A stretch of DNA of 64,000 nt, taken from the NCBI GenBank assembly GCA_036925085.1, contig JAUPFP010000033.1, forward strand, positions 1,720,501-1,784,500, read 5' to 3'. A program made the translations under genes and the position numbers. Positions 50,501 through 58,776 of the stretch are shown here, one piece after another (the first letter of the stretch is position 1; every line of letters begins with the position of its first letter). The notes beneath the pieces were generated by a model. The model saw only the letters and a list, made by a program, of their open reading frames with translations. It ran no database searches and was not told where the DNA came from. The DNA comes from Brachycybe producta (taxonomy: Eukaryota > Arthropoda > Diplopoda > Playtdesmida > Andrognathidae).

Positions 50501-51328
50501 AAAGGGAAAAACGCGAAAGCCATTAAAAGTATACTTTTAAAGATATCGATATAATAAGATGTTTTATGAAAATCTGATTTTCGAACTCTTGGTTATTATT
50601 CTGCAATAAGGAGTAATTACGAGCGTAAAATGTTTTAGAAACTAGAACGGTAGTCTAATCACTTAATATTATTTTCATGTTGATATAACTGTTTCAAAAT
50701 AAATTTTTTATAGACAAAAATTTCAAAATATATTTTCATAAAGTTGTGTCATTTTAAAACTAATATAAAAAGCTTATTTTAAAAGATAACAAGATGAAAA
50801 TACCTTTTAGTGATTGAGCTACGCTTGTAGTTTTTAAATCACTTTCAAGTTTTTCTTATTTTTGCTCCTGGCAGACAAAATAGTTAAATTTCAAGGGGCA
50901 TTTACACTTCAAAAACCATCCTAAGTAATTAACTCTTCTAGTTTTCAGTTTCATCTTTATACTGCTTGTGAAATGCTTAATATTTAAGTGTTGTTTCTCC
51001 TCCATTTGCATATTTTGCAAATGGTTACTTGGCCTGTGTCTAAATTGCGTTACATCACTAAACTTGCATAAGATTTATCCGTTGTTTCTAATCTCGTTTT
51101 ATTTTTTCAAAAACAAAAAAGGCGGATCGAGAGAAGATGGCGAATCTGATAGAAGACGCATTGCAGCGTCGTTACTATCCCGAAGAGAACCGTCCTCTTC
51201 AAGTAATGGTCAGTCAACAGGTGATGAATCAACACGTTGTCAGTCAGGCCGTTCTTCCACCACCCGGTGGAAACCAATCGACGCTCACCTACGTTTCACC
51301 GTCTCAATTTACCGTACAGAACACCTGA
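21567..51328 (+). CDS. NRBP1: Nuclear receptor-binding protein (NRBP) pseudokinase, complete, 12 exons
   Basis: Exons: 21567-21704, 44804-45028, 45124-45254, 45337-45431, 46454-46546, 46623-46675, 46772-46873, 49314-49446, 49502-49664, 49728-49914, 50016-50135, 51122-51328; all phases match, giving 548 aa. NRBP1 is an adaptor in ER-Golgi traffic and in ubiquitin-ligase assembly. Visible: acidic N-terminus with ESEILEESPCGRW; kinase-like fold from PGIDVAYLAMDTDEG; VEVVWNEVQF where active kinases have the ATP-binding Lys motif; HGNLTCD in place of the HRD loop; KIGS in place of DFG; APEYG; VDIYSFGMCALEMA. The C-terminal NRBP region spans exons 9-12 (RNGIYPLLSFGLP, VEARKVVYMM). The lost catalytic residues are a family trait, so it is a genuine pseudokinase. 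Vertebrates have NRBP1 and NRBP2; this may be the single pre-duplication gene. The exon 5/6 join is the least certain. Confidence 0.95.
22540..22690. repeat. Family A hairpin core, partial copy
   Basis: CTGGTTAGAGGCTAGAG on the left and the inverse GACATCTAGCCTCTAA on the right form the family A stem. The outer A ends are missing. Confidence 0.6.
23727..24036 (+). mobile_element. Family C element, copy 1
   Basis: About 310 bp with ends ACCTAAGTACACAC and GTGTGTACACAAGGT. Internal blocks AGAGCCCTGTGAAGGACAAA and TTTAACTGGATTCCGTATAA are shared with 27499-27742, 58777-59056 and 60987-61281. Non-coding; MITE-like. Confidence 0.85.
24633..24835. repeat. Inverted repeat abutting family E copy 1
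   Basis: Left arm 24633-24700 (GATGAACATC, then AAACAGAATG, then AGAATTGGATGAACATT) pairs with right arm 24775-24835. The right tip touches the start of E copy 1 at 24836, so E seems to have inserted at the tip of an older hairpin element. Confidence 0.75.
24836..25041. mobile_element. Foldback family E copy 1
   Basis: 206 bp, ACAGGCAGTTAGAAATC to the inverse GATTTCTAACTGCCTGT. Flanks ATGTTCATC and ATATTCATT agree at 7 of 9 positions, a decayed duplication. TGACGTCA is present near the centre; in both arms the GC box has decayed from CCGCCC to CCGCCCA or CAGCCC. Confidence 0.88.
25160..25480. mobile_element. Foldback element family B copy (NRBP intron 1)
   Basis: Blocks TTCCGGTTATTCTACGCTTTC, AGACTAGAATGGGTGGTAAC and the inverse CTACCCTTCTAGTTTCTCAA delimit it. 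The centre pairs across ATAAAAAGCTTATTTTAAAA. Confidence 0.75.
26085..26210. mobile_element. Family F palindrome, copy 1
   Basis: Ends TACTGTCAATCTGC and the inverse GCAGATTGACAGTA style (right end slightly altered to CTACAGATTGACAGTA). Its sister is at 58595-58744. The repeated word AATCTGC/GCAGATT occurs many times inside. Non-coding. Confidence 0.85.
26256..26462. mobile_element. Foldback family E copy 2, with inverted flanks
   Basis: Standard E ends, CRE and both CCGCCC/GGGCGG arms. Instead of a 9-bp direct duplication, the flanks are 26-bp perfect inverted repeats (26230-26255 and 26463-26488), so the palindrome is 259 bp in all. Confidence 0.92.
27499..27742 (-). mobile_element. Family C element, copy 2 (inverse orientation)
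   Basis: Reverse-oriented relative to copy 1, with the same GATTCCGTATAATTCACC-type block (as its complement) and ACGGGGCTCTGTAGAACG near its right end. Shorter than the others, with an internal deletion. Confidence 0.82.
28387..28625. mobile_element. Family H hairpin, copy 1
   Basis: Left end CTTAGCACACGAGCGACTT pairs with right end AAGTCGCTTGTGTGG. Inner blocks GGCGACCAAAAG and CGCCGAAAAG-type repeats match the copy at 34937-35090. Confidence 0.7.
29075..29250. repeat. Family G-like hairpin, degraded
   Basis: AGGCCCAAATTCAAGAAGGAA and GAATCCTCTGAGCAG resemble the copies at 42460-42610 and 42750-42870; the inverse GTTCTGAGGG marks the other arm. Confidence 0.5.
29663..29859. mobile_element. 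Foldback family E copy 3, perfect 9-bp duplication
   Basis: Flanked by TGTGCAAAT at 29654-29662 and 29860-29868. GC boxes intact; the central CRE is altered to CGACGTCA. One arm has a small deletion in the CCAAT/TAGAAG region. Confidence 0.95.
31150..31430. mobile_element. Foldback element family B copy (NRBP intron 1)
   Basis: AAACTAGAAGGGGGGTAGTAC, TTATGTTGATATCTTTCAAA and the inverse ending GCTACCCTTCTAGTTTAGAA are clearly paired. Confidence 0.82.
32005..32209. mobile_element. Foldback family E copy 4, with inverted flanks
   Basis: E ends and arms present; the CRE is mutated (TGACGTTA). The 9-bp flanks are inverse, not direct: CTGAAAAAC (31996-32004) and GTTTTTCAG (32210-32218), the second copy showing this. 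Confidence 0.9.
32796..33015. repeat. Family A hairpin, copy 2
   Basis: Strong stem CTGGTTAGAGGCTGGAACTC with GACATCTAGCCTCTAACCAG. Flanking AACCAACAATTGCGG and ACAATTTGGGATAC are decayed family A arms. Confidence 0.7.
33350..33690. mobile_element. Family K inverted-repeat element
   Basis: Left end GGCTTGGTTTATACTCCCTT pairs with right end TTTGGAGTATAAACCTATCC. The repeated word CAAAGCTT/AAGCTTTG occurs through both arms. A left-end fragment also occurs at about 31415-31465. Confidence 0.75.
34526..34731. mobile_element. Foldback family E copy 5
   Basis: Flanks GCAAAGAGC (34517-34525) and ACAAAGAGC (34732-34740) agree at 8 of 9. Ends are slightly decayed (ACAGATTGTTAGAATTAGG), but the CRE and both GC boxes are intact. 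Confidence 0.92.
34937..35090. mobile_element. Family H hairpin, copy 2
   Basis: TTGACACACAGGCGACTTTTG pairs with CAGAAGTCGCCTGTGCG; GGCGGCAAAAAC and GTTGCCGAAAAC form the inner pair. Confidence 0.75.
35798..35981. mobile_element. Foldback family D copy 2
   Basis: ACAAGCAAGTGTGCCCAGCAG to CTGCTGGGCACAATGCCTAT. Flanks TGTGGGAAC (35789-35797) and TGTTGGAAC (35982-35990) agree at 8 of 9. Arms carry CCGCCCTTTTATGAGCGTCA and CCAATTAGAAA. Confidence 0.9.
36121..36327. mobile_element. Foldback family E copy 6, perfect 9-bp duplication
   Basis: Flanked by ATTTTCATA at 36112-36120 and 36328-36336. CRE intact; the right arm GC box has decayed (GGACGGAGC). One base is inserted at the left tip (ACAAGGCAG). 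Confidence 0.95.
36349..36463. repeat. Inverted repeat next to family E copy 6
   Basis: Arms ACGTGTTATGACAGATACTG and the inverse ending at 36463, with TTTACAATGTACAC/GTGTACATTGTAAA inside and GCGTTCATG/TGAACGC near the loop. About 115 bp in all. No family member was seen elsewhere in the window. Confidence 0.8.
36975..37180. mobile_element. Foldback family E copy 7, perfect 9-bp duplication
   Basis: Flanked by CGATAGTTC at 36966-36974 and 37181-37189. CRE intact. It lies just outside the left arm of the long inverted repeat beginning at 37205. Confidence 0.96.
37205..38690. mobile_element. Long foldback with about 250-bp arms and a 1-kb centre
   Basis: Left arm 37205-37447 is the inverse of right arm 38427-38690. 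Paired landmarks: TTTTTCACGTGRCAAACTT, ATTTCTACACGTGCT, AATTGGCGACGAGTGTAGTTTG, GGAGGTTGCAGGCGCCA and TTGCATTTACACAAGTATTT. The 980-bp centre has no convincing gene; its longest open frame is Cys/Phe-rich and lacks any recognised domain. Ends and target duplication were not resolved. Confidence 0.85.
39383..39539. repeat. Palindrome with AT-microsatellite centre
   Basis: An 84-bp TA tract (39419-39503) is flanked by perfect inverse arms that contain AGGGGGGGTAGGATTTACTC on the left and the inverse on the right, out to ACAAAAGAGAGAAG. The reading frames of this region encode only Tyr-Ile repeats. Short TA and TG tracts follow to 39606. Confidence 0.93.
41092..41170. repeat. Family D half-element
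   Basis: One arm only: CAACCAATTAGAAATTG, TCATAAAAAGGGCGGGGC and the end ACTGCCTGT. It lies 28 bp left of E copy 8. Confidence 0.65.
41198..41402. mobile_element. Foldback family E copy 8
   Basis: Complete arms with CRE and GC boxes. No direct 9-bp duplication was found (flanks GGCGCTTTG and GTGGGGAAA), which suggests rearrangement with the adjoining half D element. A further TGACGTCA at 41176-41183 lies just outside. Confidence 0.88.
41567..41595. repeat. Poly(C) run
   Basis: 29 consecutive C. Similar shorter C or G runs occur at 5669-5687, 26798-26808, 27763-27772 and 31550-31562; their length may be unreliable in an assembly. Confidence 0.95.
42460..42870. repeat. Two family G hairpins in tandem
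   Basis: 42460-42610 pairs CTTGAAGCCTCTGAACA with TGTTCAGAGGCTTCAAG; 42750-42870 pairs CTTGAAGTCTCTGAACAG with CTGTTTAGAAGCTTCAG. Both carry AATTCAAGAAMGAAAACTC on the left. Confidence 0.75.
43092..43301. mobile_element. Foldback family E copy 9, perfect 9-bp duplication
   Basis: Flanked by GTTCATGTG at 43083-43091 and 43302-43310. The right tip has one altered base (CTGCCTCTGT). CRE intact. This is the rightmost copy in the window, 1.5 kb before NRBP exon 2. Confidence 0.94.
43838..44013. mobile_element. Foldback family D-like copy 3
   Basis: ACAGCAAAATAC and the inverse GTATTTTGCTGT surround CCCCGCCCTTTTATGAGCG and the opposite arm. The right end ACTTGCCTGT matches the D tip; the left tip is degraded and no duplication was found. 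CRE at 43925-43932. Confidence 0.78.
45777..46126. mobile_element. Family I inverted repeat (NRBP intron 4)
   Basis: Left GGGTATTCACTAAAAGAGCG pairs with right TTCTTTTGGTGAATACCAGG. The word GAACACGAGC recurs in both arms. Only this copy is seen. Confidence 0.75.
47190..47480. mobile_element. Foldback element family B copy (NRBP intron 7)
   Basis: Blocks AGACTAGAACGGTAGCTGAATC and ATATTTTGGTATCTTTCAAA on the left, CACTTTAAG-type and TAGTTTCTAAAAC on the right. Confidence 0.68.
47740..47995. mobile_element. Family A element (NRBP intron 7)
   Basis: CTGTTTCTCAATCTGTGGCCC at the left and TAAATTGAGAAACATTTGT at the right are the outer arms. Inner stem CTGGTTAGAGGCTAGAACTT pairs with AAGCCTCTAACCAG. 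Confidence 0.8.
48030..48300. mobile_element. Foldback element family B copy (NRBP intron 7)
   Basis: AACGCCTATTATTCTGTCTTTC, AACTAGAATGGTAGCTCAATC and ATATCAACATGAAAATATTA are the diagnostic blocks. The right end is truncated. Confidence 0.68.
48640..48870. repeat. Family B half-copy (NRBP intron 7)
   Basis: The right arm is recognisable by AAGATATCATCATGAAAATAC and CTATTCTAGTTTCTAAAAC; the left arm is weak. Confidence 0.6.
50165..50900. mobile_element. Three adjacent family B copies (NRBP intron 11)
   Basis: Subunits about 50165-50340, 50335-50570 and 50575-50900. The start block TAGAAACTAGAA(G/C) recurs at about 50174, 50413 and 50637, and ATATC(A/G)AT-type centre blocks recur with the same spacing. 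This is either nested insertion or local duplication. The rest of the 986-bp intron is unremarkable. Confidence 0.7.
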
Positions 51329-52690
51329 ATTAAAGTGATCGATCGAAGAAGATAAATGCGAACGGGAATCCTTAAAAAAAAAAAAAAAAAAAAAAGGTAG
51401 AATCGATCGTTCTTGTAAGTGGCATCGATTTTGAAAAAGGGGGAAAAGAGAGAGGGGAGAAAAAGGTCAGTATTTAAATGTTTGTGTGGTCCAACTCGTA
51501 AACTGCTGCTGCACTGTCGTTTTTTTCTTTTTCCGCATTCGGAGATAGAGTGACTCTTGACCTCTTCTTTTTTTATATCTATATATAATTGACCAAATAT
51601 GTTAAATTCTGGTTTTTAATGCCACAAAATGGCTTCCAGTTCTAATATTGTATTTTTTGTGTGTCCGAATTGAGAGAGAAAAAAAAGGTGCTTTTGTTGT
51701 GTCTTAAGGTGTCTTCGTAGTTGAATTCCACCTCCCTCTCCCTCTGAGCAGTTTTGAGAAAATGTAGGGTTTTTAGGAGAAACATTACAAAAAAAATTCG
51801 AAGTGTTTTAGAAACTAGAATAGTTGGTGATAATACTAAGTTTTTTCATAATCATATCTTTAAAATTGAACTTTTTGTGACAGTTGGAATAAGGTGGAAA
51901 TAATTTTCTTATAATTTTCATACAAAGAAAACACGTGAAAAAAGAGGATCAGTTTCAAATGAACTAAGAACCCAAACTTACGAACATATGTCTTCTTTAA
52001 AATGTGTTTGAGTAGATTGTTCGTGTAAGTTAAACTTATTTTTAATGCTTTATGCATCGGTCAAATGTTGGTAAGTGCGGAGTTATGTTCGTTAAATGCA
52101 TTGGAAGTCACAATTGATTAGTTCATACCTGAGCCGTAACAAAGGCGAGGAGTGTGAGGTACAGGCCTCGAGCGCAAAATAACCAAGAGGGTGCAAGTTT
52201 TATTCTTGCCTCGGGCACAAAATTGACCAGTTAACAGTTATGGTACATGCAATGTGCGTAAGTACGAATTGTTCATTTCTATTCAGGATGTTGCCATGAA
52301 AAACCATTTAGCCATAATTTGATACCATTTTAGCTTTGTTAACAATTTGAATTTTATCATAATGTTGTAATAGCTCGAAAACAACTCTCCAGGCTAGTTA
52401 ACGAGAAGGGTTTTTTGTTGTTGGGTGTCCGGGTTCGTTGTTCCGAGGAGAGAAAACTGGATGTTTTTGTGTGATAAATCTTTTGGCTCTCTATACTTTG
52501 GTTTATTATTATTTTGAAACGTGTATCGAGATTGAAAAAAAAGTGGCTCGGAATGCAAAAAAGTGAAACTCTTTGACAACTTTTCGAGCTTTTTTTGTTT
52601 GATTTGGTCGAAGATTATCAAAAGAAGAAGAGTAGTGTGTTTATGTACGAGAGCGTAGGTGGGAATAAAACGCCTTCACTTCAAAATACA
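51329..52690 (+). other. NRBP 3' UTR
   Basis: From the TGA at 51326-51328 to just past the AATAAA at 52664-52669 is about 1.36 kb, with an A21-type run at 51374-51394 and a family B fragment near 51790-51880. The boundary is inferred from the hexamer and the GT-rich tract that follows. Confidence 0.65.
52664..52669 (+). terminator. NRBP poly(A) signal
   Basis: Exact AATAAA, followed about 45 bp later by a TGTGTGTGTGT tract, the expected downstream GT-rich element for cleavage and polyadenylation. It is the first plus-strand AATAAA that has such a tract after the NRBP stop. Confidence 0.65.
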
Positions 52691-53171
52691 AGCATCAAAC
52701 AAATGGGGTTCTGTGTGTGTGTTATTGTTTGTTTTTATAGAAAAGTGTTAATTATTTTTTAATTTGTCATATAATTATAATAATTTTCATTCTTATTTTT
52801 AACCGTATTTCTATCATGTGTGTAAAATTCAAGAAAGTCAAGTTTCATTTGCTTTTTTTATATTTGGCTAATTCTTCTATGAGAAGTTTGCTTTTATTTT
52901 TCTTTCGTAAACTTAACATCACTTCGATTAAGCAGTTAGTTGTTTCTGAAACCGTTTTTTCTTTTCGGTTGCTTTTTCTCTTTGCTGAGTTTTTTGTTAT
53001 TAATTTTTAAACGAAAATTTTCGGTTTATAAGTTTCATCGTCTTTTGGGTTTCTATCAAGTATCAAATCAAAGTATTCAATAGGATTCAGTTAGTTTTCT
53101 AGACCTAAAATATGAGCTCGAGGGAATGAACAAGAGTGGGACACATTTGGTTTCATGGTCAGTAATAATAG

Positions 53172-53397
53172 GGCTCAGATTTTTATGCAATATCGAGCAA
53201 ATGTTTCTCAATCTGTGGCCCAATAGTGTGTGTGTGTGTGTGTTTTCGATCAAAACACTAGATAGTGGCTTGAAAAACTAGTTGACAACTGATATTAATC
53301 AAACATTTAGCCTCGAACAAGTGTTTTTCATTGGAAAAAGACAATTGGCACTTGGGCCACGAATATGAGAAACATTGGCACAGAAATTCTGGCCCTG
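53172..53397. mobile_element. Family A element
   Basis: Left end GGGCTCAGATTTTTATGCAA, with GTTTCTCAATCTGTGGCCCA next, is matched at the right by GGGCCACGAATATGAGAAAC and the decayed tip CTGGCCCT. Includes a short TG tract. Confidence 0.78.
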
Positions 53398-53871
53398 GTG
53401 ATTAACAATAATTATTACTAGGATGTATAATTTGCATAATATGGGCTATTTATGATCCTTTTACCACTATTAAACATGTGCATCCATTTAAAAGAACATT
53501 CCAGTAACTTAGAACTCCCGTTTTTTCCAAATGAAAACATAGTTTATTTGAGCCAAAATCGTGATGTCCCTACTTGATTCCTCGTAATCCGTTTTTCTTT
53601 TTCTCTTTTTCTGTTGCCTAATTTCATTATTTTAATTCTACAATGTGTTGATATCGAATTCTTTCTAATTGCTCAACGTTATGTGTTAAACCGATTTGTT
53701 AATTGTGGCTCACAAGTGAATTTTCTAACGCAGTTCGAAGAAAGATTTGAACATAAACTTTTAAAATGCAACTTTAAGAAAAGTTTCTTTGTTTGTTGGA
53801 AACTAGAATAGTATGTGATAGTCGAAAAAAGGTTTATTTTTAAAGATAATGCAATGGACATATAGGTATGG

Positions 53872-54147
53872 CTCGGATTTTTAGCAAGCAAATGTTTCTC
53901 AATGTGTGAAGTAAACATAGGATTATTAGAGCAACTGGAATTATGCCTTTTTTCTAATTTAAAATACTGGTTAGAGGCTAGATGACGGGTTACAATCAAT
54001 TGTCAAGAGTTCTAACTTCTAACTAGTAATTTTGATTGAGAAAAAAAAATTGTTGGTTGATCGAAATGGGATTGTTACTTCACAATTGGCCCTTCAGCTA
54101 CAGATTGGGAATCTTCTTTTTGATATTGCATAAAAATCCGAGCCCTA
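53872..54147. mobile_element. Family A element, nearly complete
   Basis: Outer ends GGCTCGGATTTTTAGCAAGC and the inverse TTGCATAAAAATCCGAGCCC; inner stem CTGGTTAGAGGCTAGATGAC with the TTCTAACTTCTAACTAG side. 276 bp; flanking bases are compatible with a short TA-rich duplication, not resolved. Confidence 0.85.
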
Positions 54148-54927
54148 AATATGAAACATTCTCTTACTATTCTAGTTTATAATAAACTAATAAGTTTTTC
54201 TGAAGGGTCCTGTTTGAAAAAAAAGTTTGTTCTTTTTCATAAAATCTAAACATTACTGTTGAACCACTTTAGCGCAACTTGACTTCATTGAAGTGCTACC
54301 CACAGACAGCAGACTGGCCATAGTTACGAAGGGCCAAAAAGTGTCTTAAGCCAAGTTACTGGATCAGTTTGGTACAAAAGGTATCATCACTGGCTCATGG
54401 CCAGTCTACTCGAAGGGGGGACGTGCACTAAATATAGGAAACAGGAACAGTATGTGTTTTGTGTCTGCATAGGATACATATAGATTAGATATAAAAAATA
54501 TATAGCTTATTTGGTATTTGCCATTTATTACTATTATAAATTTGTTTATTTTTTCACTACACTTTTTTGTGTTTTTTTTTTTTTTTTTTTTTTCTTTTCT
54601 TTCTGTATTTTTGATGATTGTTTTTTTTTATTATTATTCAATTGTGATAATTAACAAGTGATGTCAAATTCTCTCATTCTCAAATGGATGAAGAGAATTT
54701 TTAATAACCAAAGCAACAACAAAAAACACGAAAGTATAATTAAGTATAACATGTAGCATTTATAGCACCACGTCATGTAGTTTTTAGTCAACAGAAGATG
54801 GAATTCGGAATCAGGTGAAGAATTATCAAATTTACAAGACTACAACTTTGTAGCAATTGTCTTTCATGTGATTCATATCTGATGACCAGACAAGAACTGT
54901 AACATAAGACACAAGACAAAACATAAA

Positions 54928-55338
54928 GGCCTAGTACACACTTGGATACGAAGACGCGCGACACTAGTATCTGACGGCGATTCTGGACTGTCTAGAGACA
55001 ATGTTCCAAAGTTTCGAGACTGTTATGAGGCAAAATTTTCGGGTCTTTTGTATCCCACTCGAAATGGGAAATATAATACAGTGTTGTGCAATATTTCTGT
55101 AGTGGGGAAGTGTTGCGAGACAACTTGTCAGTTTAAAGTCTTCAAGGAGTGAACAGGGTGGACTACTGAGAAAACCCTCAATCTGATAAGACAGTTTGCA
55201 GACATGTCACATTGATTTAGAAATTAGGTGTGGGTGTGTGATAATGCCTAGATACAAAGTCTTGCAACTGTATCTCGACAGTCGCTTGAGAATTCTGATA
55301 GTGTCGCGCGACTTTTTATCCAAGTGTGTACTAGGTTT
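54928..55338. mobile_element. Family J inverted-repeat element
   Basis: GCCTAGTACACACTTGGATA pairs with ATCCAAGTGTGTACTAGGTT; CGCGCGACACTAGTATCTGA pairs with GATAGTGTCGCGCG. The tip CCTAGTACACAC is shared with family C, suggesting common transposase recognition. Confidence 0.82.
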
Positions 55339-56049
55339 AAGAGACAAACACAACTAAATGTGGCTGAAAATACTTACAAAATGTAACACAAAATACACTT
55401 GAGTTTGAAATAACTACTGAAACACACAATGTGACATAAAACATATTAAGAGCTTATTGGACATGTTTATTACTAAAGTATATTTTGGGATGGGGGGGGG
55501 GGATGTCTTATATATGTAATCTCATTGTGATGCTCATGTACTTTACTTTTTTATACTTGACAATTGATTGGCAAACAACAATGCAAATGAAATTCTCTTA
55601 TATTATTAATTCGAAGAGTGAGATAGTAATGGATATTAAAGGTGAAATCACTAATGATGATGATGATGATGATGATAATGTCATGTATTTATATAGGCAA
55701 CATTTTATGACAAAACGTTTTTTGCAAGTTCTGTGAACTTTTTACTGAGAAAATGAAGAAAAAAAAAGACAAAACTGGAAATAAAGATTTGTTTAATCCA
55801 AATTCAGTAATATTTTATAATTTGGTTACTGCAATTCAACTCATCTGATAATTTTAATTATGTTCATTAACTTAACCATTGTCAGTTATGATTATGCTAA
55901 AATATTTTACCCTGTTTTCAAAAATGTTTCTTAAAAGAAATCTTTGTGCTTAAAGCTTTAATCATTGTGAAATGCAAGTAAGTATAGCAAATCTATGGCA
56001 GGTTTTTAAGTTTAGCTTTGTTTAAGCTTCACTTGGTAACGTTTTAGAG

Positions 56050-56297
56050 TATGGGATTAAAAATCCTATTTATATCAACCAACAGTTACGGTTTGTTTTT
56101 TCAATAAAAAAACATTGATTAGAGGCTAGAACTCTAGTTGACGACTGATAGTAAACACATCTATAGCCTCTAACCATACATTTTGGTTATAAAAAAAGCA
56201 TAATTGCAGTTGTTCTAATTATGATTATTTCATAATTGGCAGTTGTGACATAAATTAAGGTACGTTTGCTTGATATTGCATAAAAATCCGAGCCCTA
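56050..56297. mobile_element. Family A element, left end decayed
   Basis: Right end TTGATATTGCATAAAAATCCGAGCCC is intact in part (56272-56297); stem GATTAGAGGCTAGAACTC with TAGCCTCTAACCA. Confidence 0.75.
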
Positions 56298-57239
56298 GGG
56301 ATAACTAATGAATCAAAAAAATTATTTTTATATTAAATTAAAAGGAAGTTCGTTGACAGTTTTTTAATGTGCATTTTTTATTTTGCATTTCGAGCTGTTG
56401 TTGGTCATCATTTTCAAGCCTGAAGAGAAAAAGTACAAAAGAGGCTAAAGTGACTATTTTGTGATGATGGCATTAACCCTGGAAATTGATGTCAAGCGAA
56501 CAATCACTTTTTGCCACATAAAAACAAAACTGGCAAAAATGCAATGCTGTGTTTTTAAGATATTTTTTTTAAAAAAAATTCTGAAAAAAGGAATGTTTTT
56601 TTAACTTCCCAATTATGACGTCATTTTTTAAAAAAAAGTATTGTATGATGTAATAATTTTGGGAAGTTAATTTATAAAAAAAAATGGTCAGAGGGGGGTC
56701 GGTCATTGGCTTTAGCTTAAATGTGGTTCACTTATTTTTTTTTCTCCGTTTAATTTAACGGTACTAAAAATGTTTTGAAACTTTTTGGTCAAGGCCGTCC
56801 ATTTGTGTTACTTTTTCTTAAGCTACTTGTTTTTATTTCATTAAGAGACAATAGGGACAAAAAATGAATAATTAAAAATAATTAATTGAAACATTTTTTT
56901 AAAGATCTGCTTGTTGGTCAAGAAAATTTTCGATGACTTGTTGATTGACCTGAATTAATGATTAAACTTTTGTTGAAACTTCAAAAAGTTTTTAATTGTT
57001 ATTTTTTACAAGTTTAGACTTTTGAGTTTTTTTTTATTAACTCAATTAAGACGTTTAATGAACTGCTTGCTGATTTTCAAGCTATGCGAACTCATTTCAG
57101 AAAATGTCATAAAGTTGTGGCAATCATACCTTATGATGTCAATGCTTGTGCATTTATTTTATGTCATCTTTCAAAAAAAAATTTTATAGCTAAAAATTAA
57201 AAAAAATTCATTTTATAAGTGGGATTATTTTCAAATTAA

Positions 57240-57560
57240 GGTGCTTTTAAAGTGTAAAACGCCTCTCTAATTATGATTATTCTGTCTTTTATTTACAAAA
57301 TGAAGGTAAACCTGAATATGTTTTAGAAACTAGAAAGGTAGCTCAATCAAATATTTTGATGTTGATATCTTTCAAAATAAGCTTGAAATGCGAGTTTGAA
57401 AATGACCTAATTTTAATCAGGCGATATTTTTTTTAATTTCCGTCTATAAAATGTTTATTTTGAAAAATATCAACTTAAAAATATATCCTGAAGTGATTGA
57501 TCTACTCTTCTAGTTTCTAAACCACTGTCTAGTTTCTTTTAATTTTGCTCCTTAATTACA
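57240..57560. mobile_element. Foldback element family B copy (intergenic)
   Basis: Good example: TTTTAAAGTGTAAAACGCCTC, AACTAGAAAGGTAGCTCAATC, GATGTTGATATCTTTCAAAA, then inverse blocks to TTTAATTTTGCTCC. Confidence 0.82.
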
Positions 57561-58594
57561 GAAAGAAAGACTGTCATATAACAGTAAATTGCCATATCTA
57601 GCTCATAATCTTGTAACAGTCACAAAAGCAAATTACAGAATATTATGACAATTTCTGTCAATATTGCAAATGACTAGTGTACAGCAGATTATAATGACAA
57701 GTCATAAAATAATAGCGCACAAAGAGTGACACCATAAGGTACATGTATGACTGTCACAATTTTGTGACTTTTTCTGTAATGAGGACCCAGCTGTTCATTA
57801 AACCATCTTAATGTTGGTTTATTTTCAAATTAACATAAAAAAAGCTTATTTTAAAAGATGTCATCATGAGACTACATTTAACTAATAGAACCCAGTATTA
57901 TGCTCGTTCATCTTAACAGACTGACTATATGTAATTAGAGATTTCAATATGAAAAAAAATTCTAGGTTAATTGAAGTTGAACTCTAGCCTCTAAACAGGT
58001 TGAATATATTTTTTTGTTAATTATTAATTTAGTAATTGTTTTCTTAGTTGAAATAAAACATAATTCGAAGAATGAAAGAGAAGGTATTTGAACCTCCATC
58101 CCCTCCCCTCTCTCTCTTTCTTTTGTAACGGAGTCTAAATGAAACTATATTAGAATTTTGAAGAAAGTCATCGTCCCATGACATAAGCACAAAAAAAAAA
58201 TATTACAGAAAAGATCAATGGCCGTTTTTGGGCTAATGGAAATGAATATCTAACTACATGTAGGGTTCATTCAAATGAATTTGTTATGTGTCAGGGATTT
58301 GATGTAGCAGTAGATTGCTATAATATGGTAGTTTTACTGCTTTCAAATGGGTGGAGTCATCACACTGATGGTTATTATTACATCATTACATGTAACAACA
58401 TCTCTACTGCTATAGCAATGACGTATGAAAATAAACTTTTATACATATTATAAAGTAAAACCGTGCATTTGAAAACAATTACAAATTAATAGATATTCTT
58501 CTCAAATATGTAAATTAAGTTCAACATGTCTAGCATCAAATACAAAATAAAATTTATTAATTTTTCCCTTTCCACATTTCGTGTATCTGGTATC

Positions 58595-58744
58595 GTTAAT
58601 CTGCGGAATCAGTCAATCTGCAGATTGCCTAGGCATTCTGCAAAATCACCAAACTGTTAGTGAATCTGCAAAATGCAATACATTTTAGGTGTTGAATTTT
58701 GCAGATTCACTAGCAGATTGACTGATTCCGCAGATTGACAGTAA
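58595..58744. mobile_element. Family F palindrome, copy 2
   Basis: GTTAATCTGCGGAATCAGTC pairs with GACTGATTCCGCAGATTGAC at the right. 150 bp; related to 26085-26210 but longer, with an added inner segment. Confidence 0.88.
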
Positions 58745-58776
58745 CGTATTCATTTTGAACAATATCAACATATAAT

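Noticed and set aside
52140..52230. GCCTCGAG/CTCGGGC word pair in the NRBP 3' UTR as a structured element
   Set aside because: Complementarity is short and interrupted; not distinguishable from chance.
57550..57785. Possible MITE with ATTACAGAAA / TTTCTGTAAT tips
   Set aside because: Only the tips pair convincingly, no second copy was seen and the tips are short and AT-rich.
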